Shown in pieces: positions 27,949-37,511 of a DNA stretch of 64,000 nucleotides (positions are counted from its first letter, which is position 1; every line of letters begins with the position of its first letter). The notes beneath the pieces are model-generated. The model saw nothing but the letters and a program-made list of their open reading frames with translations, ran no database searches and had not been told where the DNA came from. This DNA is from Rhizobium leguminosarum (GTDB taxonomy: Bacteria; Pseudomonadota; Alphaproteobacteria; Rhizobiales; Rhizobiaceae). A program made the translations under genes and the position numbers. The stretch covers positions 2,506,501 to 2,570,500 of the forward strand of contig NZ_JAGIOR010000001.1 in assembly GCF_017876795.1 (NCBI RefSeq). Direction: 5' to 3'.

Positions 27949-28926
27949 ATGAAAACGATCGTTTCCGCCGCAGCCCTTGTCGCCGCGAGCCTTTTTGCCA
28001 TTCCGGCTTCGGCCGCAAACCTCGTTCTCTATACCAGCCAGCCGAACGAAGACGCACAGGCGACGGTCGATGGCTTCATGGCCGCCAATCCCGATGTCAA
28101 GGTCGATTGGGTGCGCGACGGCACGCCGAAGATCATGGCGAAACTCCAGGCCGAGATCCAGGCCGGCAACCCGGTCGCCGACCTCCTCCTCATCGCCGAC
28201 GTGGTGACGCTGGAGCGGCTGAAGAAAGAGGGCAAGCTGCTCGCCTACAAGTCGCCGGAAGCGGCGCAATATGACGCCACCCTCTATGATGCCGACGGCT
28301 ACTATTATTCGACCAAGCTCATCACCACGGGCATCATGTACAACACCTCGGCGGCGATGAAGCCTGCGAGCTGGAAGGACCTCATCAAGCCTGAGGCCAA
28401 GGGCCTCGTCACCATGCCAAGCCCGCTCGCTTCGGGTGCGGCCCTCATCCATGCCCAGACGCTTGCCGCCGTTCCCGGCCTCGGCTGGGATTTCTACAAG
28501 TCGCTTGCGGAAAACGGCGCGATCGCTGCCGGCGGCAATGGCGCCGTGCTGAAGTCGGTCGCCTCGGGCGAAAAGGCCTATGGCATGGTCGTCGACTACC
28601 TGCCGATCCGTGAGAAGGCCAAGGGCGCACCCGTCGAGTTCGTCTTCCCGAGCGAAGGCGTTTCGGCCGTCACCGAGCCAGTCGGCATCCTCGCCAGCAC
28701 CAGGAACGCCGATGCGGCCAAGAAGTTCGTCGATTACGTGCTCTCCGAAAAGGGCCAGGAAGGCTTCCTGAAGCTCGGCTACATCCCGGCCCGGAACGGC
28801 ATGAAGCTGCCGAAAGGCTTCCCTGCGCGCGACACCATCAAAGTCCTGCCGATCAAGGCCGCAGATGCGCTTGAGAATGCCGACCAGGATCTGAAAACCT
28901 TCTCGGCTATTTACGGCTCGAACTGA
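27949..28926 (+). CDS. ABC transporter substrate-binding protein (Fe3+/phosphonate type)
   Basis: A 325-residue periplasmic binding protein of the type found with ferric iron, thiamine and 2-aminoethylphosphonate importers. The signal peptide spans residues 1-23 (KTIVSAAALVAASLFAIPASA). The mature protein starts ANLVLYTSQPNEDAQ, and the conserved WVRDGTPKIMAKLQAE, VADLLLIADVV, GYYYSTKLITTGIMYN and GYIPARNGMKLP are visible. It is first of a three-gene operon with a fused permease and an ATPase. A GAGGA site lies 8 bases upstream. Ligand assignment is open; iron is the commonest for this architecture. Confidence 0.88.
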   Translation: MKTIVSAAALVAASLFAIPASAANLVLYTSQPNEDAQATVDGFMAANPDVKVDWVRDGTPKIMAKLQAEIQAGNPVADLLLIADVVTLERLKKEGKLLAYKSPEAAQYDATLYDADGYYYSTKLITTGIMYNTSAAMKPASWKDLIKPEAKGLVTMPSPLASGAALIHAQTLAAVPGLGWDFYKSLAENGAIAAGGNGAVLKSVASGEKAYGMVVDYLPIREKAKGAPVEFVFPSEGVSAVTEPVGILASTRNADAAKKFVDYVLSEKGQEGFLKLGYIPARNGMKLPKGFPARDTIKVLPIKAADALENADQDLKTFSAIYGSN

Positions 28927-28933
28927 TCCCTTC

Positions 28934-30628
28934 ATGCACGGATATGTCAGACCCGGAAACAGCCAGCCCACATGGCTGTTTCCTTTTGTGGTCATCGTCG
29001 TCCTGATCCTCAGCGTGCTGCCGCTCGCGCGCCTTGCCATGGTTGGGATAACCGCCTTCGCCAATGGCGGCGTCATTGATGTCCTAGCCGAATCCTCGCT
29101 TTGGTCGGCGACCTATTACACCTTTGTCACTGCAATTCTCGGCACGATCATCTCGCTCGTCATCGGCTGTCTCTTCGCCTTCCTGCTGACACTGACCGAT
29201 ATCAGCGACAAGGGGTTGCTCAGCTTTTTCTTCGTGCTGCCGATGATGATCCCGCCGCAGGTGACGGCGCTGGCCTGGGTGCAGATGTCGGGGCCCTCAA
29301 GCCCGCTCCTCAAGGCTCTCTCGCTTGCCCCACCACTAGGCTCGCCGCAGCCGCTCTATTCGGTCGGCGGCATTGCGCTGCTTTATGGCGTGCAGCACGC
29401 GCCGCTCGTCTATCTGGCGCTCCGCGCCGGGCTGATGACGCTGCCGCGCGATGGTGTTGAGGCGGCGCGGCTTTCTGGCGCCTCCAGCCTGCAGGTCTTC
29501 CGCGACATTATCCTGCCGCTGTCGCTGCCCGGCATCATCGCCGGGGCGGCGATCTCCTTCGTCTCCTGCACCGGCAATTTCGGCATTCCGGCCATTCTCG
29601 GCATTCCGGCCTCGATCTTCACGCTGCCGACGCTTATTTTCACCAAGTTTTCCGCCTTCACCAGCCGCACCTTCGGCGATGTCGCCGTGCTCTCGGCCAT
29701 CATTGCGATGATCTCGGTCGCCGGGCTGATGGTCCAGGACCGGGCACTGCGCGGCCGCGATTATCGCGTCATCGGGCTATCAGGGGCGAGTGCCGCCTTC
29801 GAGCTTGGCGCCTGGCGGTTCGCCTTCACGCCGCTCCTCTGGGCGATCCTGTTCTTCATGCTGGCCGCACCCTTCTTCGCGCTGGTCGTCGGCGCTCTGG
29901 TGCCGGCCTATGGCGTGCCGCTTACCTTCAAGACCATGTCGCTGCATGCCTTCGAGGAGATCCTGTTCCGGCAGGCGGTGACTCGCACGGCCTTTATCAA
30001 TTCGCTGTCGCTCGCCGGCGCCACCGCCCTTGGTCTCCTTGTTGTGACGGTGCTTGCCGCCTATACACTGACGGGGCGGAAAGATGCGGCGTCGCGCATC
30101 GTTTCCAGCCTGATCGAGATACCTTATTCGCTGCCCGGCATCGTCATGGCGGTGGCCTTCATCCTGGTGTTCGCCGCGCCGATCCCTTTCCTTCACGTCT
30201 CGCTCTACGGCACGATCTGGATCATCCTGATCGCCTATTTCTCCTCCTTCTTCGCCGTCAGCCTGAAACCCGCCGTCAGCGCCTTCCATCAGCTCGATCC
30301 GGCGCTGGAAGAGGCGGCACGGCTTTCCGGGGCCGGCTTCTTCCGCCGGCTTTTCGATATCATCGTGCCGCTGATTGCGCCGGCCGCCGGCGCTTCGGTT
30401 ATCCTCGTCTTCCTGATCGCCTGCAACGAGCTGACGATTTCGGCGCTGCTTTGGTCGGCCGGCACCCAGACGCTCGGCGTCGCCATCTACAATCTCGACG
30501 ACAGCGGCAGCTCCGACCTTGCCTCAGCGCTCTCCGTGCTCGTTGTTCTCATGGTCGTCGTCATGATGCTGCTGCTCGAGCTCATGGCAAAACGCCTGCC
30601 GAAAGGAGCGGTCCCATGGCGCAGCTGA
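28934..30628 (+). CDS. ABC transporter permease, fused two-domain (FbpB/AfuB-like)
   Basis: A 564-residue inner-membrane protein with about 12 segments in two homologous halves, as in ferric-iron permeases. Each half carries the EAA loop that docks the ATPase: GVEAARLSGASSLQVFRDI (about 177-195) and LEEAARLSGAGFFRRLFDI (about 457-475). It begins 7 bases after the binding protein stop and overlaps the ATPase gene by 13 bases, so the three are co-translated. Confidence 0.92.
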   Translation: MHGYVRPGNSQPTWLFPFVVIVVLILSVLPLARLAMVGITAFANGGVIDVLAESSLWSATYYTFVTAILGTIISLVIGCLFAFLLTLTDISDKGLLSFFFVLPMMIPPQVTALAWVQMSGPSSPLLKALSLAPPLGSPQPLYSVGGIALLYGVQHAPLVYLALRAGLMTLPRDGVEAARLSGASSLQVFRDIILPLSLPGIIAGAAISFVSCTGNFGIPAILGIPASIFTLPTLIFTKFSAFTSRTFGDVAVLSAIIAMISVAGLMVQDRALRGRDYRVIGLSGASAAFELGAWRFAFTPLLWAILFFMLAAPFFALVVGALVPAYGVPLTFKTMSLHAFEEILFRQAVTRTAFINSLSLAGATALGLLVVTVLAAYTLTGRKDAASRIVSSLIEIPYSLPGIVMAVAFILVFAAPIPFLHVSLYGTIWIILIAYFSSFFAVSLKPAVSAFHQLDPALEEAARLSGAGFFRRLFDIIVPLIAPAAGASVILVFLIACNELTISALLWSAGTQTLGVAIYNLDDSGSSDLASALSVLVVLMVVVMMLLLELMAKRLPKGAVPWRS

Positions 30629-31635
30629 TCCTCAACCAGTTGGCCAAGGATTTCGGCACCGGCTGTGCGGCCGTCAGCGGTTTCTCGCTCGATGTGCGCG
30701 AGGGCGGCTTCATGGCCCTGCTCGGGCCTTCCGGCTGCGGCAAGACGACGGTGCTGCGAATGATCGCCGGATTCGAGATGCCCTCCGACGGTTCGATCCA
30801 TCTCGGCGAGCGGCTGCTTGCCGATGCGGCGCAATCGCTGCCGCCTGAGAAGCGAAACATGGCGATGGTGTTCCAGTCCTATGCGCTGTGGCCGCATATG
30901 AGCGTCGCCGATAATGTCGGCTATCCCCTGAAAGTACGCGGTATCTCGGGCGAGGCCTATCGGGCGAAAGTCGGCGAGGCGCTTTCCACGGTGCGGCTTG
31001 CCGATTATGCCGGGCGGCGGCCGGCCGATCTCTCCGGCGGTCAGCGCCAGCGTGTGGCGCTCGCCCGCTGCCTGGTGACGTCGCCCGATGTCGTGCTGCT
31101 CGACGAGCCGCTCGCCAATCTCGACCGGCATCTGAAGCAGGAGATGGAGGAGACTTTTCGCGAGTTCCACCAGCGCTCGGGCGCGACGATGATCTACGTC
31201 ACCCACGACCAGAGCGAGGCGATGGCGCTCGCGACCGACGTCGCCGTCATGTCCGAAGGCCGCCTGCTGCAGGTGGCGCCGCCGGCCGAGATCTATGCAC
31301 GGCCGGAAGGGCGCGTCGTCGGCGGGCTGATCGGGCGAGGGGCCATTCTTGCCCTGCCGGTCATGGGCGGCGAACGCCATCTGGAGTGGGACGAACTGCA
31401 GGATGCGCTGCGGGCGGCCAATACCGATGGCGCCGATATTCTGGTGCGGCCAGAGGATGTGATCATCGGCGGTGAGGGAGCTCCGGCAATTGTCGAAGCC
31501 GTCCTCTTCGAAGGCGAACGTTATGCCGTCAAACTCACGCTCGGCAACGGCCAAACGCTGCGCGCCTACAGCCGTGTGGCTGTCGTGGCTGGTGAAACGC
31601 TTCGCGTCGTGATCCGCACGGGCTGGCGGCTTTGA
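30616..31635 (+). CDS. ABC transporter ATP-binding protein (FbpC/PotA-like)
   Basis: A 339-residue ATPase. Walker A is GPSGCGKTT (residues about 37-45), the Q-loop is FQSYALWPHM, the signature is LSGGQRQRVALARCL, Walker B is VVLLDEPLANLD, and the H-loop is YVTHDQSEA. A C-terminal TOBE domain ends the protein. It powers import by the preceding permease. ATG 30616 lies inside the permease 3' end and follows AAAGGAG by 7 bases. Confidence 0.95.
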   Translation: MAQLILNQLAKDFGTGCAAVSGFSLDVREGGFMALLGPSGCGKTTVLRMIAGFEMPSDGSIHLGERLLADAAQSLPPEKRNMAMVFQSYALWPHMSVADNVGYPLKVRGISGEAYRAKVGEALSTVRLADYAGRRPADLSGGQRQRVALARCLVTSPDVVLLDEPLANLDRHLKQEMEETFREFHQRSGATMIYVTHDQSEAMALATDVAVMSEGRLLQVAPPAEIYARPEGRVVGGLIGRGAILALPVMGGERHLEWDELQDALRAANTDGADILVRPEDVIIGGEGAPAIVEAVLFEGERYAVKLTLGNGQTLRAYSRVAVVAGETLRVVIRTGWRL

Positions 31636-31754
31636 TGGACACAGGCAATCGCGTTCGGGCTCAAAGAGGGCGGTTGTCCGCATATTTCTTGGCCCCACCA
31701 TCTTTTCCTCGGGCGATTGCCGGATAAGGTACTGTCCGCAACCGGACTCCTGCC

Positions 31755-32864
31755 ATGTCGCTTCGCCTCGCCACCTTCAACGTCGAAAATCTGCTGACCC
31801 GTTTCGATTTCACCGGCTTTCGCAACCAGCTGCGCCAGGACCGCGTCATCAAGCTTTTCCAAGTGTCGAGCGAGGGTGTCTATCAGCAGCTTGAGCAGGC
31901 CCGCGTGATCGCTGCCACCGACGACACGAGGCAGATGACGGCGCTGGCGATCGCCGATGCGGATGCCGATATCCTCTGCCTGCAGGAAATCGATAATATG
32001 GCCGCGCTTCAGGCCTTCGAATACGGCTATCTCTTCCGCATGGTCGGAAACGGCTACCGGCAGAAATATCTGGTGGAGGGTAATGACAGCCGCGGCATCG
32101 ATGTCGCCGTCCTGATGCGCGAGGAAACGCGCGACGGCCAGAAGATCGAAGTCAGGGATATAAGAAGCCACGCGATGACGACCTATCGCGACTTCGATCT
32201 CTTCGACGAGGAGCTGGCGCTCACCAACCGCATCGACGACAAGATCTTCAAGCGCGACTGCCTGGAGGTGGATCTGCTGATCGGCGGCCGGCCGCTGTCG
32301 CTCTATGTCGTGCATTTCAAATCGATGGGCAATCCGCGCGACGGGCTCGATGGACGGCAATCGACGATGCCGATCCGCCGCGCCGAGGCGCGCGCCGTGC
32401 GCCGCATCATCGATGATCGCTTCGGCGCCGGCCATACGGGCAAGAAGAGCTTTGCCATCTGCGGCGACATGAACGATTACCAGGAGCGCGTCGACGTCAT
32501 CGGCCGCCGCGGCGCCGGCTATCGTTTCGAGCATCACGATGAGGCCGAGAGCGCGCTCGACGTTTTCAGCCATGACGGCTTTGCCGAAAACGTCGTGCGC
32601 CGCCGCGAGCCCCTCGACCGCTGGACGCTCTATCACGCACGCGGGCCGCAGGAGCAGTGGCTCTGCCAGCTCGATTATCTCTGGCTTTCACCTGAGCTCG
32701 CCGCCCACAATGCCGGCCGCCTGCCTGACATTGTCCGCAGCGGCCAACCCTACCGCACCATCTTCCCGCCGGGGCAGGAGGTGGAACGTTACCCGCGCAC
32801 CGGCTGGGACAGGCCGAAAGCGTCCGATCACTGCCCCGTCGTCATGACACTGGATCTCCCCTGA
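31755..32864 (+). CDS. Endonuclease/exonuclease/phosphatase family protein
   Basis: A 369-residue EEP-fold metal-dependent hydrolase. LRLATFNVENLLTRFDF carries the first active-site Asn, ADADILCLQEIDN the metal-binding Glu, FAICGDMNDY the Asp-x-Asn, and KASDHCPVVMTLDL the C-terminal Asp-His. No signal peptide, so probably cytosolic. The substrate (nucleic acid, phosphodiester or phospholipid) is not determinable. The NUDIX gene follows 4 bases later, so the two form an operon. Confidence 0.88.
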   Translation: MSLRLATFNVENLLTRFDFTGFRNQLRQDRVIKLFQVSSEGVYQQLEQARVIAATDDTRQMTALAIADADADILCLQEIDNMAALQAFEYGYLFRMVGNGYRQKYLVEGNDSRGIDVAVLMREETRDGQKIEVRDIRSHAMTTYRDFDLFDEELALTNRIDDKIFKRDCLEVDLLIGGRPLSLYVVHFKSMGNPRDGLDGRQSTMPIRRAEARAVRRIIDDRFGAGHTGKKSFAICGDMNDYQERVDVIGRRGAGYRFEHHDEAESALDVFSHDGFAENVVRRREPLDRWTLYHARGPQEQWLCQLDYLWLSPELAAHNAGRLPDIVRSGQPYRTIFPPGQEVERYPRTGWDRPKASDHCPVVMTLDLP

Positions 32865-32868
32865 GAGA

Positions 32869-33651
32869 ATGAACATGAAAACGAATTTGAACATGAATTT
32901 TGCGAATAGTGATTTTTCCGATGATTTCGCCGGCTGGCCGCCGGAGGCGACGGTTTTCCCGATCGCGGGCGTTAATCTGCGCGTCCTGCCCGGCAGCCAT
33001 CCCTTCGTGCTTGCCGAGGAGGCAGCGATCCGCGAAAACTGGGCCAAGGAAACCGCCGCCAACCCGGCGCTGTTCGATGGACGCCTGGTGTTCCAACAGC
33101 GGCTGTCGTTCAGTGAAGACGGGATTGCGGGCGAGGGCTACGTCACTCCCTTTTCCGCTTTCATGTGGTGGCGCCGGCAGCCGCAGCCGCAGCGTCAGGG
33201 CGGTCTGCATATCTTTGCCTATCCGGTACTCGAAAGCGCCGACGGCGCGCTGGTGGCGATCCGGATGGGCGCCCATACCGCCAATCCCGGCCAGGTCTAT
33301 TTCGCCGCCGGCTCGCTGGAACAGGAGGACATCGTCGACGGGCATTGCGACATCGAGGCCAATATGCGCCGCGAAGTCCACGAGGAGACAGGCCTGGACC
33401 TCGCCGACGCGGCGGCCGGGCCGGGGCTCTACGCCAGCTATTCCAGACGCACGGTAACGCTCATGCGGCTCTTCCGCTTCGAGATGACGGCGGACGAGAT
33501 GGTGAAGCGGATCGAGGCCCACATGCTGGTCGCCGAGGACAAGGAGATCGCCGGTGCGGTAGCCATCCGCTCGGCGGACCCCTCTGCGCATCCTTACAAC
33601 GTCTCGATGCTGCCGGTGATCAGCTGGTATTTCGGCAAGGCGGGCGCATAA
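32869..33651 (+). CDS. NUDIX hydrolase
   Basis: A 260-residue protein. The Nudix box is split over AAGSLEQEDIVDG and CDIEANMRREVHEETGLDL (residues about 140-185), with the REVHEETG core intact. The N-terminal ~100 residues are an extra domain of unknown role (FPIAGVNLRVLPGSHPF). It hydrolyses a nucleoside diphosphate linked to a moiety X, probably as a metabolite-cleaning enzyme. It lies 4 bases after the EEP hydrolase gene. ATG 32875 is an alternative start. Confidence 0.88.
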   Translation: MNMKTNLNMNFANSDFSDDFAGWPPEATVFPIAGVNLRVLPGSHPFVLAEEAAIRENWAKETAANPALFDGRLVFQQRLSFSEDGIAGEGYVTPFSAFMWWRRQPQPQRQGGLHIFAYPVLESADGALVAIRMGAHTANPGQVYFAAGSLEQEDIVDGHCDIEANMRREVHEETGLDLADAAAGPGLYASYSRRTVTLMRLFRFEMTADEMVKRIEAHMLVAEDKEIAGAVAIRSADPSAHPYNVSMLPVISWYFGKAGA

Positions 33652-33659
33652 GAGGCGGG

Positions 33660-33783
33660 AGGCCGACCTCGTCCTTCGAGGCCCCTGCGGGGCACCTCAG
33701 ATGAGGTCGGAGAGAGGTCGCGGCATCCTCCAACGCCCCGCATCCTGAGGCACCCCGGCCAAAGACAGTAGCCTCGAAGGACA
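33660..33783. repeat. Palindromic intergenic repeat
   Basis: Outer inverted arms TCGTCCTTCGAGG (about 33669-33681) and CCTCGAAGGACA (about 33771-33782) enclose CCCCTGCGGGGCACCTCAGATGAGG and ATCCTGAGGCACC segments. It resembles a rhizobial intergenic palindromic unit; it ends 34 bases before an IS insertion. Confidence 0.6.
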
Positions 33784-33940
33784 CGCTCCAGCTTTGATCC
33801 TTGCACCGATCCGGACTTAGGGCCTGAGACGGAACAAACGATTCGTTAGATCTTGGTAGATTACTTGGTGTAGAGATGAGCGATGCTGGACGGAGGTTAA
33901 ACTTTCTGATTCAGTGGGCGAATGAATTTGAGCGACCTGG

Positions 33941-35188
33941 ATGATTGATATCGCGGCGATCAAAGCTCGCTTTGAGACGCTTGCGCCTTATCTCGATGAG
34001 CGGGCACGGCGTTTGTTGGCGGCAACCGAGGCTCGCGCGGCGGGCCGGGGTGGAGTGACGGCGGTTTCGGCGGCGACCGGCGTTGCGCGCAGTACGATCG
34101 GGCGCGGTCTTACGGAGTTGCGGACCGCAGATGCACGACTGGAACGCCGGGTTCGGCGGCCGGGCGGCGGCCGCAGGCCAAAGATCGAGACTGAGCCGGG
34201 CCTCTTGGCTGCACTTGAAGAATTGGTTCAATCGGCGATCCGTGGCGATCCTGAAGCAGCATTGTTGTGGGTGAGCAGAAGCCAGCGCCACCTTGCCGGC
34301 GCATTGGCACAACGCGGCTTTACGGCCAGCCAGAAGTTGGTTGGTCGGCTGCTGCGCAAGCTTGGCTTCAGCCTCCAGGCCAACAAGAAGACCTTGGAGG
34401 GGGCGTCTCATCCTGACCGCGACACCCAGTTCGAACACATCAACGAGAAGATCAAGCAGTTCCAGGCGGCCGGCCAGGCCGCCATTTCGGTCGACACAAA
34501 GAAAAAGGAGCTGGTTGGCGATTTCAAGAACGGCGGGCGTGAGCTGCGTCCCAAAGGCGGCCCCGAACCCGTGCGCGTTCACGACTTCAAGATACCCGAA
34601 CTCGGCAAGGTCGCACCTTACGGCGTCTACGACATCACCAACAACTCGGGTTGGGTGAATGTCGGCATCGATCATGACACCGCCGCCTTTGCCGTAGAGA
34701 GCATTCGACGGTGGTGGAATGTCTTGGGAAAGAGCCGCTATCCTGGTTCAACCGGTCTACTCATTACCGCCGATTGCGGTGGCAGCAACGGGGCCCGTGT
34801 GCGACTGTGGAAGCGCGAGCTTCAATCATTCGCCAATGAAACTGGGTTAGCTATCACGGTCGCTCACCACCCGCCGGGGACCAGCAAATGGAACCGCATA
34901 GAACACCGGCTATTTGCATTCATCACACAGAATTGGCGCGGCAAGCCCCTCGTCAGTCATGAGGTCATCGTTCAACTGATCGGGGCCACGACGACGGCCA
35001 ACGGGCTCGACGTTCAATGTTGCCTCGACGAAAATGACTATCCCAAGGCCATCAAGATCACCGATGCTGAAATGAATGCAATCAATATTGATCGTGATCC
35101 CTTCCACGGTGAGTGGAACTACACGATTTCGCCCACCTCCGTTGTGTCCGATAGCGCTATCGCCGAGAGTGTTGCCGATGATCGATGA
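33941..35188 (+). CDS. ISAzo13-family transposase
   Basis: A 415-residue DDE transposase. The N-terminal HTH (VSAATGVARSTIGRGLTELR) is followed by the catalytic domain with SVDTKKKELVGDFKNGG (first Asp), HDTAAFAVESIRRWW, ITADCGGSNGAR (second Asp) and PGTSKWNRIEHRLFAF (Glu). It is intact and identical in amino-acid sequence to the copy at 57747-58994. The 3' end overlaps the passenger ORF by 11 bases. Confidence 0.92.
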   Translation: MIDIAAIKARFETLAPYLDERARRLLAATEARAAGRGGVTAVSAATGVARSTIGRGLTELRTADARLERRVRRPGGGRRPKIETEPGLLAALEELVQSAIRGDPEAALLWVSRSQRHLAGALAQRGFTASQKLVGRLLRKLGFSLQANKKTLEGASHPDRDTQFEHINEKIKQFQAAGQAAISVDTKKKELVGDFKNGGRELRPKGGPEPVRVHDFKIPELGKVAPYGVYDITNNSGWVNVGIDHDTAAFAVESIRRWWNVLGKSRYPGSTGLLITADCGGSNGARVRLWKRELQSFANETGLAITVAHHPPGTSKWNRIEHRLFAFITQNWRGKPLVSHEVIVQLIGATTTANGLDVQCCLDENDYPKAIKITDAEMNAINIDRDPFHGEWNYTISPTSVVSDSAIAESVADDR

Positions 35189-35519
35189 TCCTGAGAAAAC
35201 CGATCACCTTGTTCGTGAACTCGAGGCGTCACTTCCCCTCGAAACGAGGCTGTCTCAAACGCTTAAAATAACGCTGACCAAGCAATCCCCGGATCTCGAG
35301 ATCCCCGATGGTTGCAACGTGACAAGCCTTTTCTACATGGGAGAAGAGGGCGGGATTGTGTGCGCGTTGGACATCGGCGGACCGGAAACCAAAACCCCCT
35401 GCATCGTCTCCATCACGCATCTCATCTTTAACAAACGGATGCCGCCGTTCCGGCAAATCGACGCCTATCAACGGCACCGTATCAAGAAGCTCAAACAGCA
35501 AAACGGTCGCAACTACTGA
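35178..35519 (+). CDS. IS passenger ORF, 113-residue hypothetical protein
   Basis: A 113-residue protein (MIDDPEKTDHLVRELEASL..) that starts inside the transposase 3' end with an ATGATC overlap and ends 68 bases before the IS end. Both IS copies keep it open with two amino-acid differences (Ser/Arg and Pro/Leu), suggesting it is maintained. The C-terminal basic tail is RHRIKKLKQQNGRNY. I do not recognise a family; it may assist or regulate transposition. Confidence 0.75.
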   Translation: MIDDPEKTDHLVRELEASLPLETRLSQTLKITLTKQSPDLEIPDGCNVTSLFYMGEEGGIVCALDIGGPETKTPCIVSITHLIFNKRMPPFRQIDAYQRHRIKKLKQQNGRNY

Positions 35520-35656
35520 CCTTCAATCCGGACATAAGCCAGACACCGGTTTGTCAAAATATGCAGTGCTTATATGGCGTCAGATCCTTAGCGCCTTGCA
35601 CTCGGCCGTTTGGTCGGGCAGGTTGGCGGCGCGATGACCGATTCAAGGAGGCCGAT

Positions 35657-36568
35657 GTGGCGCGAAGCTACAGCGTCTATGACGTGTTCACCGATCGAAA
35701 GCTTGCTGGCAACCCGCTTGCGGTGATCTTCGACGGCGACGATCTCAGCGACGAGGCAATGCAGGCGATCACCCGGGAGATCAATCTCTCCGAAACGGTG
35801 TTCGTGCAGCCTTCGAGCAATCCCGCCTATGCGGCGAAGCTCAGGATCTTCACGCCGGGGCGCGAACTGCCATTTGCCGGCCATCCGACGGTCGGCACGG
35901 CGGTGGCGCTGGCCGAGCGGGCGCATGGCGCGTCGACGCTCGATCTGGTGACCGTGCTTGAGGAAAATGTCGGGCCGGTGCGCTGCGCCGTGCGGCTTAG
36001 GGAGGGCGAGGCGAGCTTTGCTGAATTCGACCTGCCGCGTAAATCGCAGCCGGCCATCATGCCGCTCGACAAGCTCGGCATGGCCGATGCGCTGTCGTTG
36101 AAGGTGACCGAGATCGGCTTCGAAAATCACGTACCCTCGGTCTGGAGCGCCGGCGTTCCCTTCCTGCTCATCCCGGTGCACGATGTCGGAGCCGCGCAAC
36201 GGGTGGAATTCGATCCGCAGCTTTGGGAAAAAATCGTACCCTTCGTCGACGGTGCGCTTGCCTCGGCCTATGTCTATTGCCGCGGCGGCGTCAACCACGT
36301 GGCGAAGTTCCATGCGCGCATGTTTGCAAGCGGCATGGGGATCGTCGAAGACCCGGCCACCGGCTCGGCGGCGGCAGCGCTCTCCGGCGCTATCCACCAT
36401 TTCGACCGACTGACGGACGGGCATCACCCGATCATGATCGAGCAGGGCGTCGAGATGGGCCGGCCATCCTTCATCCACCTGCATATCGATGTCGACGGCG
36501 GGGCGATTTCCAATGCGCGGATCGGCGGCCAGGCGGTGCGACTGGCCAGCGGCACGCTCGACCTTTGA
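35657..36568 (+). CDS. PhzF-family epimerase/isomerase
   Basis: A 303-residue PhzF/YddE-type protein, a diaminopimelate epimerase-like fold. DVFTDRKLAGNPLAVIFDGDDLSD holds the N-terminal pattern, INLSETVFV the conserved Glu, and RIFTPGRELPFAGHPTVGTA and EDPATGSAAAALSGA the two half-sites. The cellular role of most family members is unknown. GTG 35657 is chosen because AAGGAGG lies 6 bases upstream; the longer ATG frame would begin inside the IS element. The IS ends 69 bases upstream and may have displaced the native promoter. Confidence 0.87.
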   Translation: MARSYSVYDVFTDRKLAGNPLAVIFDGDDLSDEAMQAITREINLSETVFVQPSSNPAYAAKLRIFTPGRELPFAGHPTVGTAVALAERAHGASTLDLVTVLEENVGPVRCAVRLREGEASFAEFDLPRKSQPAIMPLDKLGMADALSLKVTEIGFENHVPSVWSAGVPFLLIPVHDVGAAQRVEFDPQLWEKIVPFVDGALASAYVYCRGGVNHVAKFHARMFASGMGIVEDPATGSAAAALSGAIHHFDRLTDGHHPIMIEQGVEMGRPSFIHLHIDVDGGAISNARIGGQAVRLASGTLDL

Positions 36569-36789
36569 TTTCATAAGAGTGCCGCGCGTCCGATAGCTAA
36601 GGACGCCCTATCGCTTTGAATCTGCGCATATTCCTTGCCGAAAATGGATTCCGATGGTCGGGGTTACGCGCTGCATTTCAGCCATTCCGAAAAATCTTCG
36701 CGATTAACCAAAGAAAATTCGCCGATGTGCTGGACAAGCCTGCCGATCCTGTTTATACGCCCCGTCACACCGCGCAGCCAAGCGCGAAC

Positions 36790-36865
<76 letters not shown>

Positions 36866-37511
36866 ATATATCTTAACGATATCAATGCGTTACGCTGACT
36901 TGATAAGTCAGCGACTGAAACACAGGCGCCCCGCGGGATCACTATTAGATCACGCGGCCTAAGTATCTGATTTCACGTTCCTTTTTCGTTCTCGCGTCAA
37001 CAAAGTTGTGGATAAGCGGCTTTGGTCCGACGTCCGCTTGCTGAAGCTGGACCGCCCTCGGTTCAAAACCAAGGAACTGGTGACGGCCGGAATCGAACCG
37101 GCAAACGGGTCGATGCGAACATCTGGGACCTTGCCGCGGACGATGGCGACGGTACGCGATCTCCGTGATGTCGTCTGAATTCCTAAAGACGGAACGGAGC
37201 GCGATGAGCTGGCGAAACTTCGGGCGGCGATTTCTGCTGCCATGCCAGAAGCCATCCGGGCTACCGGTTGTCTCGAACCGCGCAACCGAAGATGGGGAGG
37301 GCGATTTGTTCGCGATTGAGGAAGCCAAAGCTGCTGTTCAGCAGGCGAGCTACGACCCGCAGGGATAGGTGAACAGCTCAGCCGGCCGCTCCTGTCATCC
37401 GTTGAACGGGTACAGGATGCCGAGTGTCTGTGTTCAATCGAAAATCATTGTCTAGCCGGGAACTTGAGCAGAGCTCGTCCGTTAAATGTGAACTCAGACG
37501 GGGGTGCTCCA
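36866..37511. other. Non-coding or decayed stretch downstream of tRNA-Lys
   Basis: No frame here gives a recognisable protein; the 127- and 108-residue frames on the minus strand are unconvincing. Bases 37078-37102 contain a T-arm-like GCCGG-TTCGATT-CCGGC on the minus strand, a possible piece of a tRNA 3' half. This may be left over from the integration boundary of the island. Confidence 0.4.

Larger units (their letters stand above)
33820..35587 (+). mobile_element. ISAzo13-type insertion sequence, copy 1 (1768 bp)
   Basis: Ends defined by comparison with the inverted copy at 57348-59115. The left terminus reads GGGCCTGAGACGG and the right terminus, on the other strand, GGATCTGACGCCA; these are short imperfect inverted repeats (GG-xx-CTGA). 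A 3-bp target duplication TTA flanks it (33817-33819 and 35588-35590). It carries a transposase gene and an overlapping passenger gene. It sits in intergenic DNA between the NUDIX and PhzF-like genes and breaks no gene I can see. Confidence 0.9.

Noticed and set aside
34241..34675. 254-codon frame inside each IS on the strand opposite the transposase
   Set aside because: Present in both copies only because the DNA is duplicated; no protein features, and it overlaps the catalytic core of the transposase.
37078..37102. Possible tRNA gene on the minus strand (T-arm-like sequence)
   Set aside because: Only a T stem-loop and a following CGTCACCA are present; no acceptor 5' strand, D arm or anticodon arm can be found upstream.
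36945..37328. 127-codon minus-strand frame after tRNA-Lys as an integrase remnant
   Set aside because: No Arg-His-x-x-Arg or Tyr motif of tyrosine recombinases can be seen; composition is not clearly coding.
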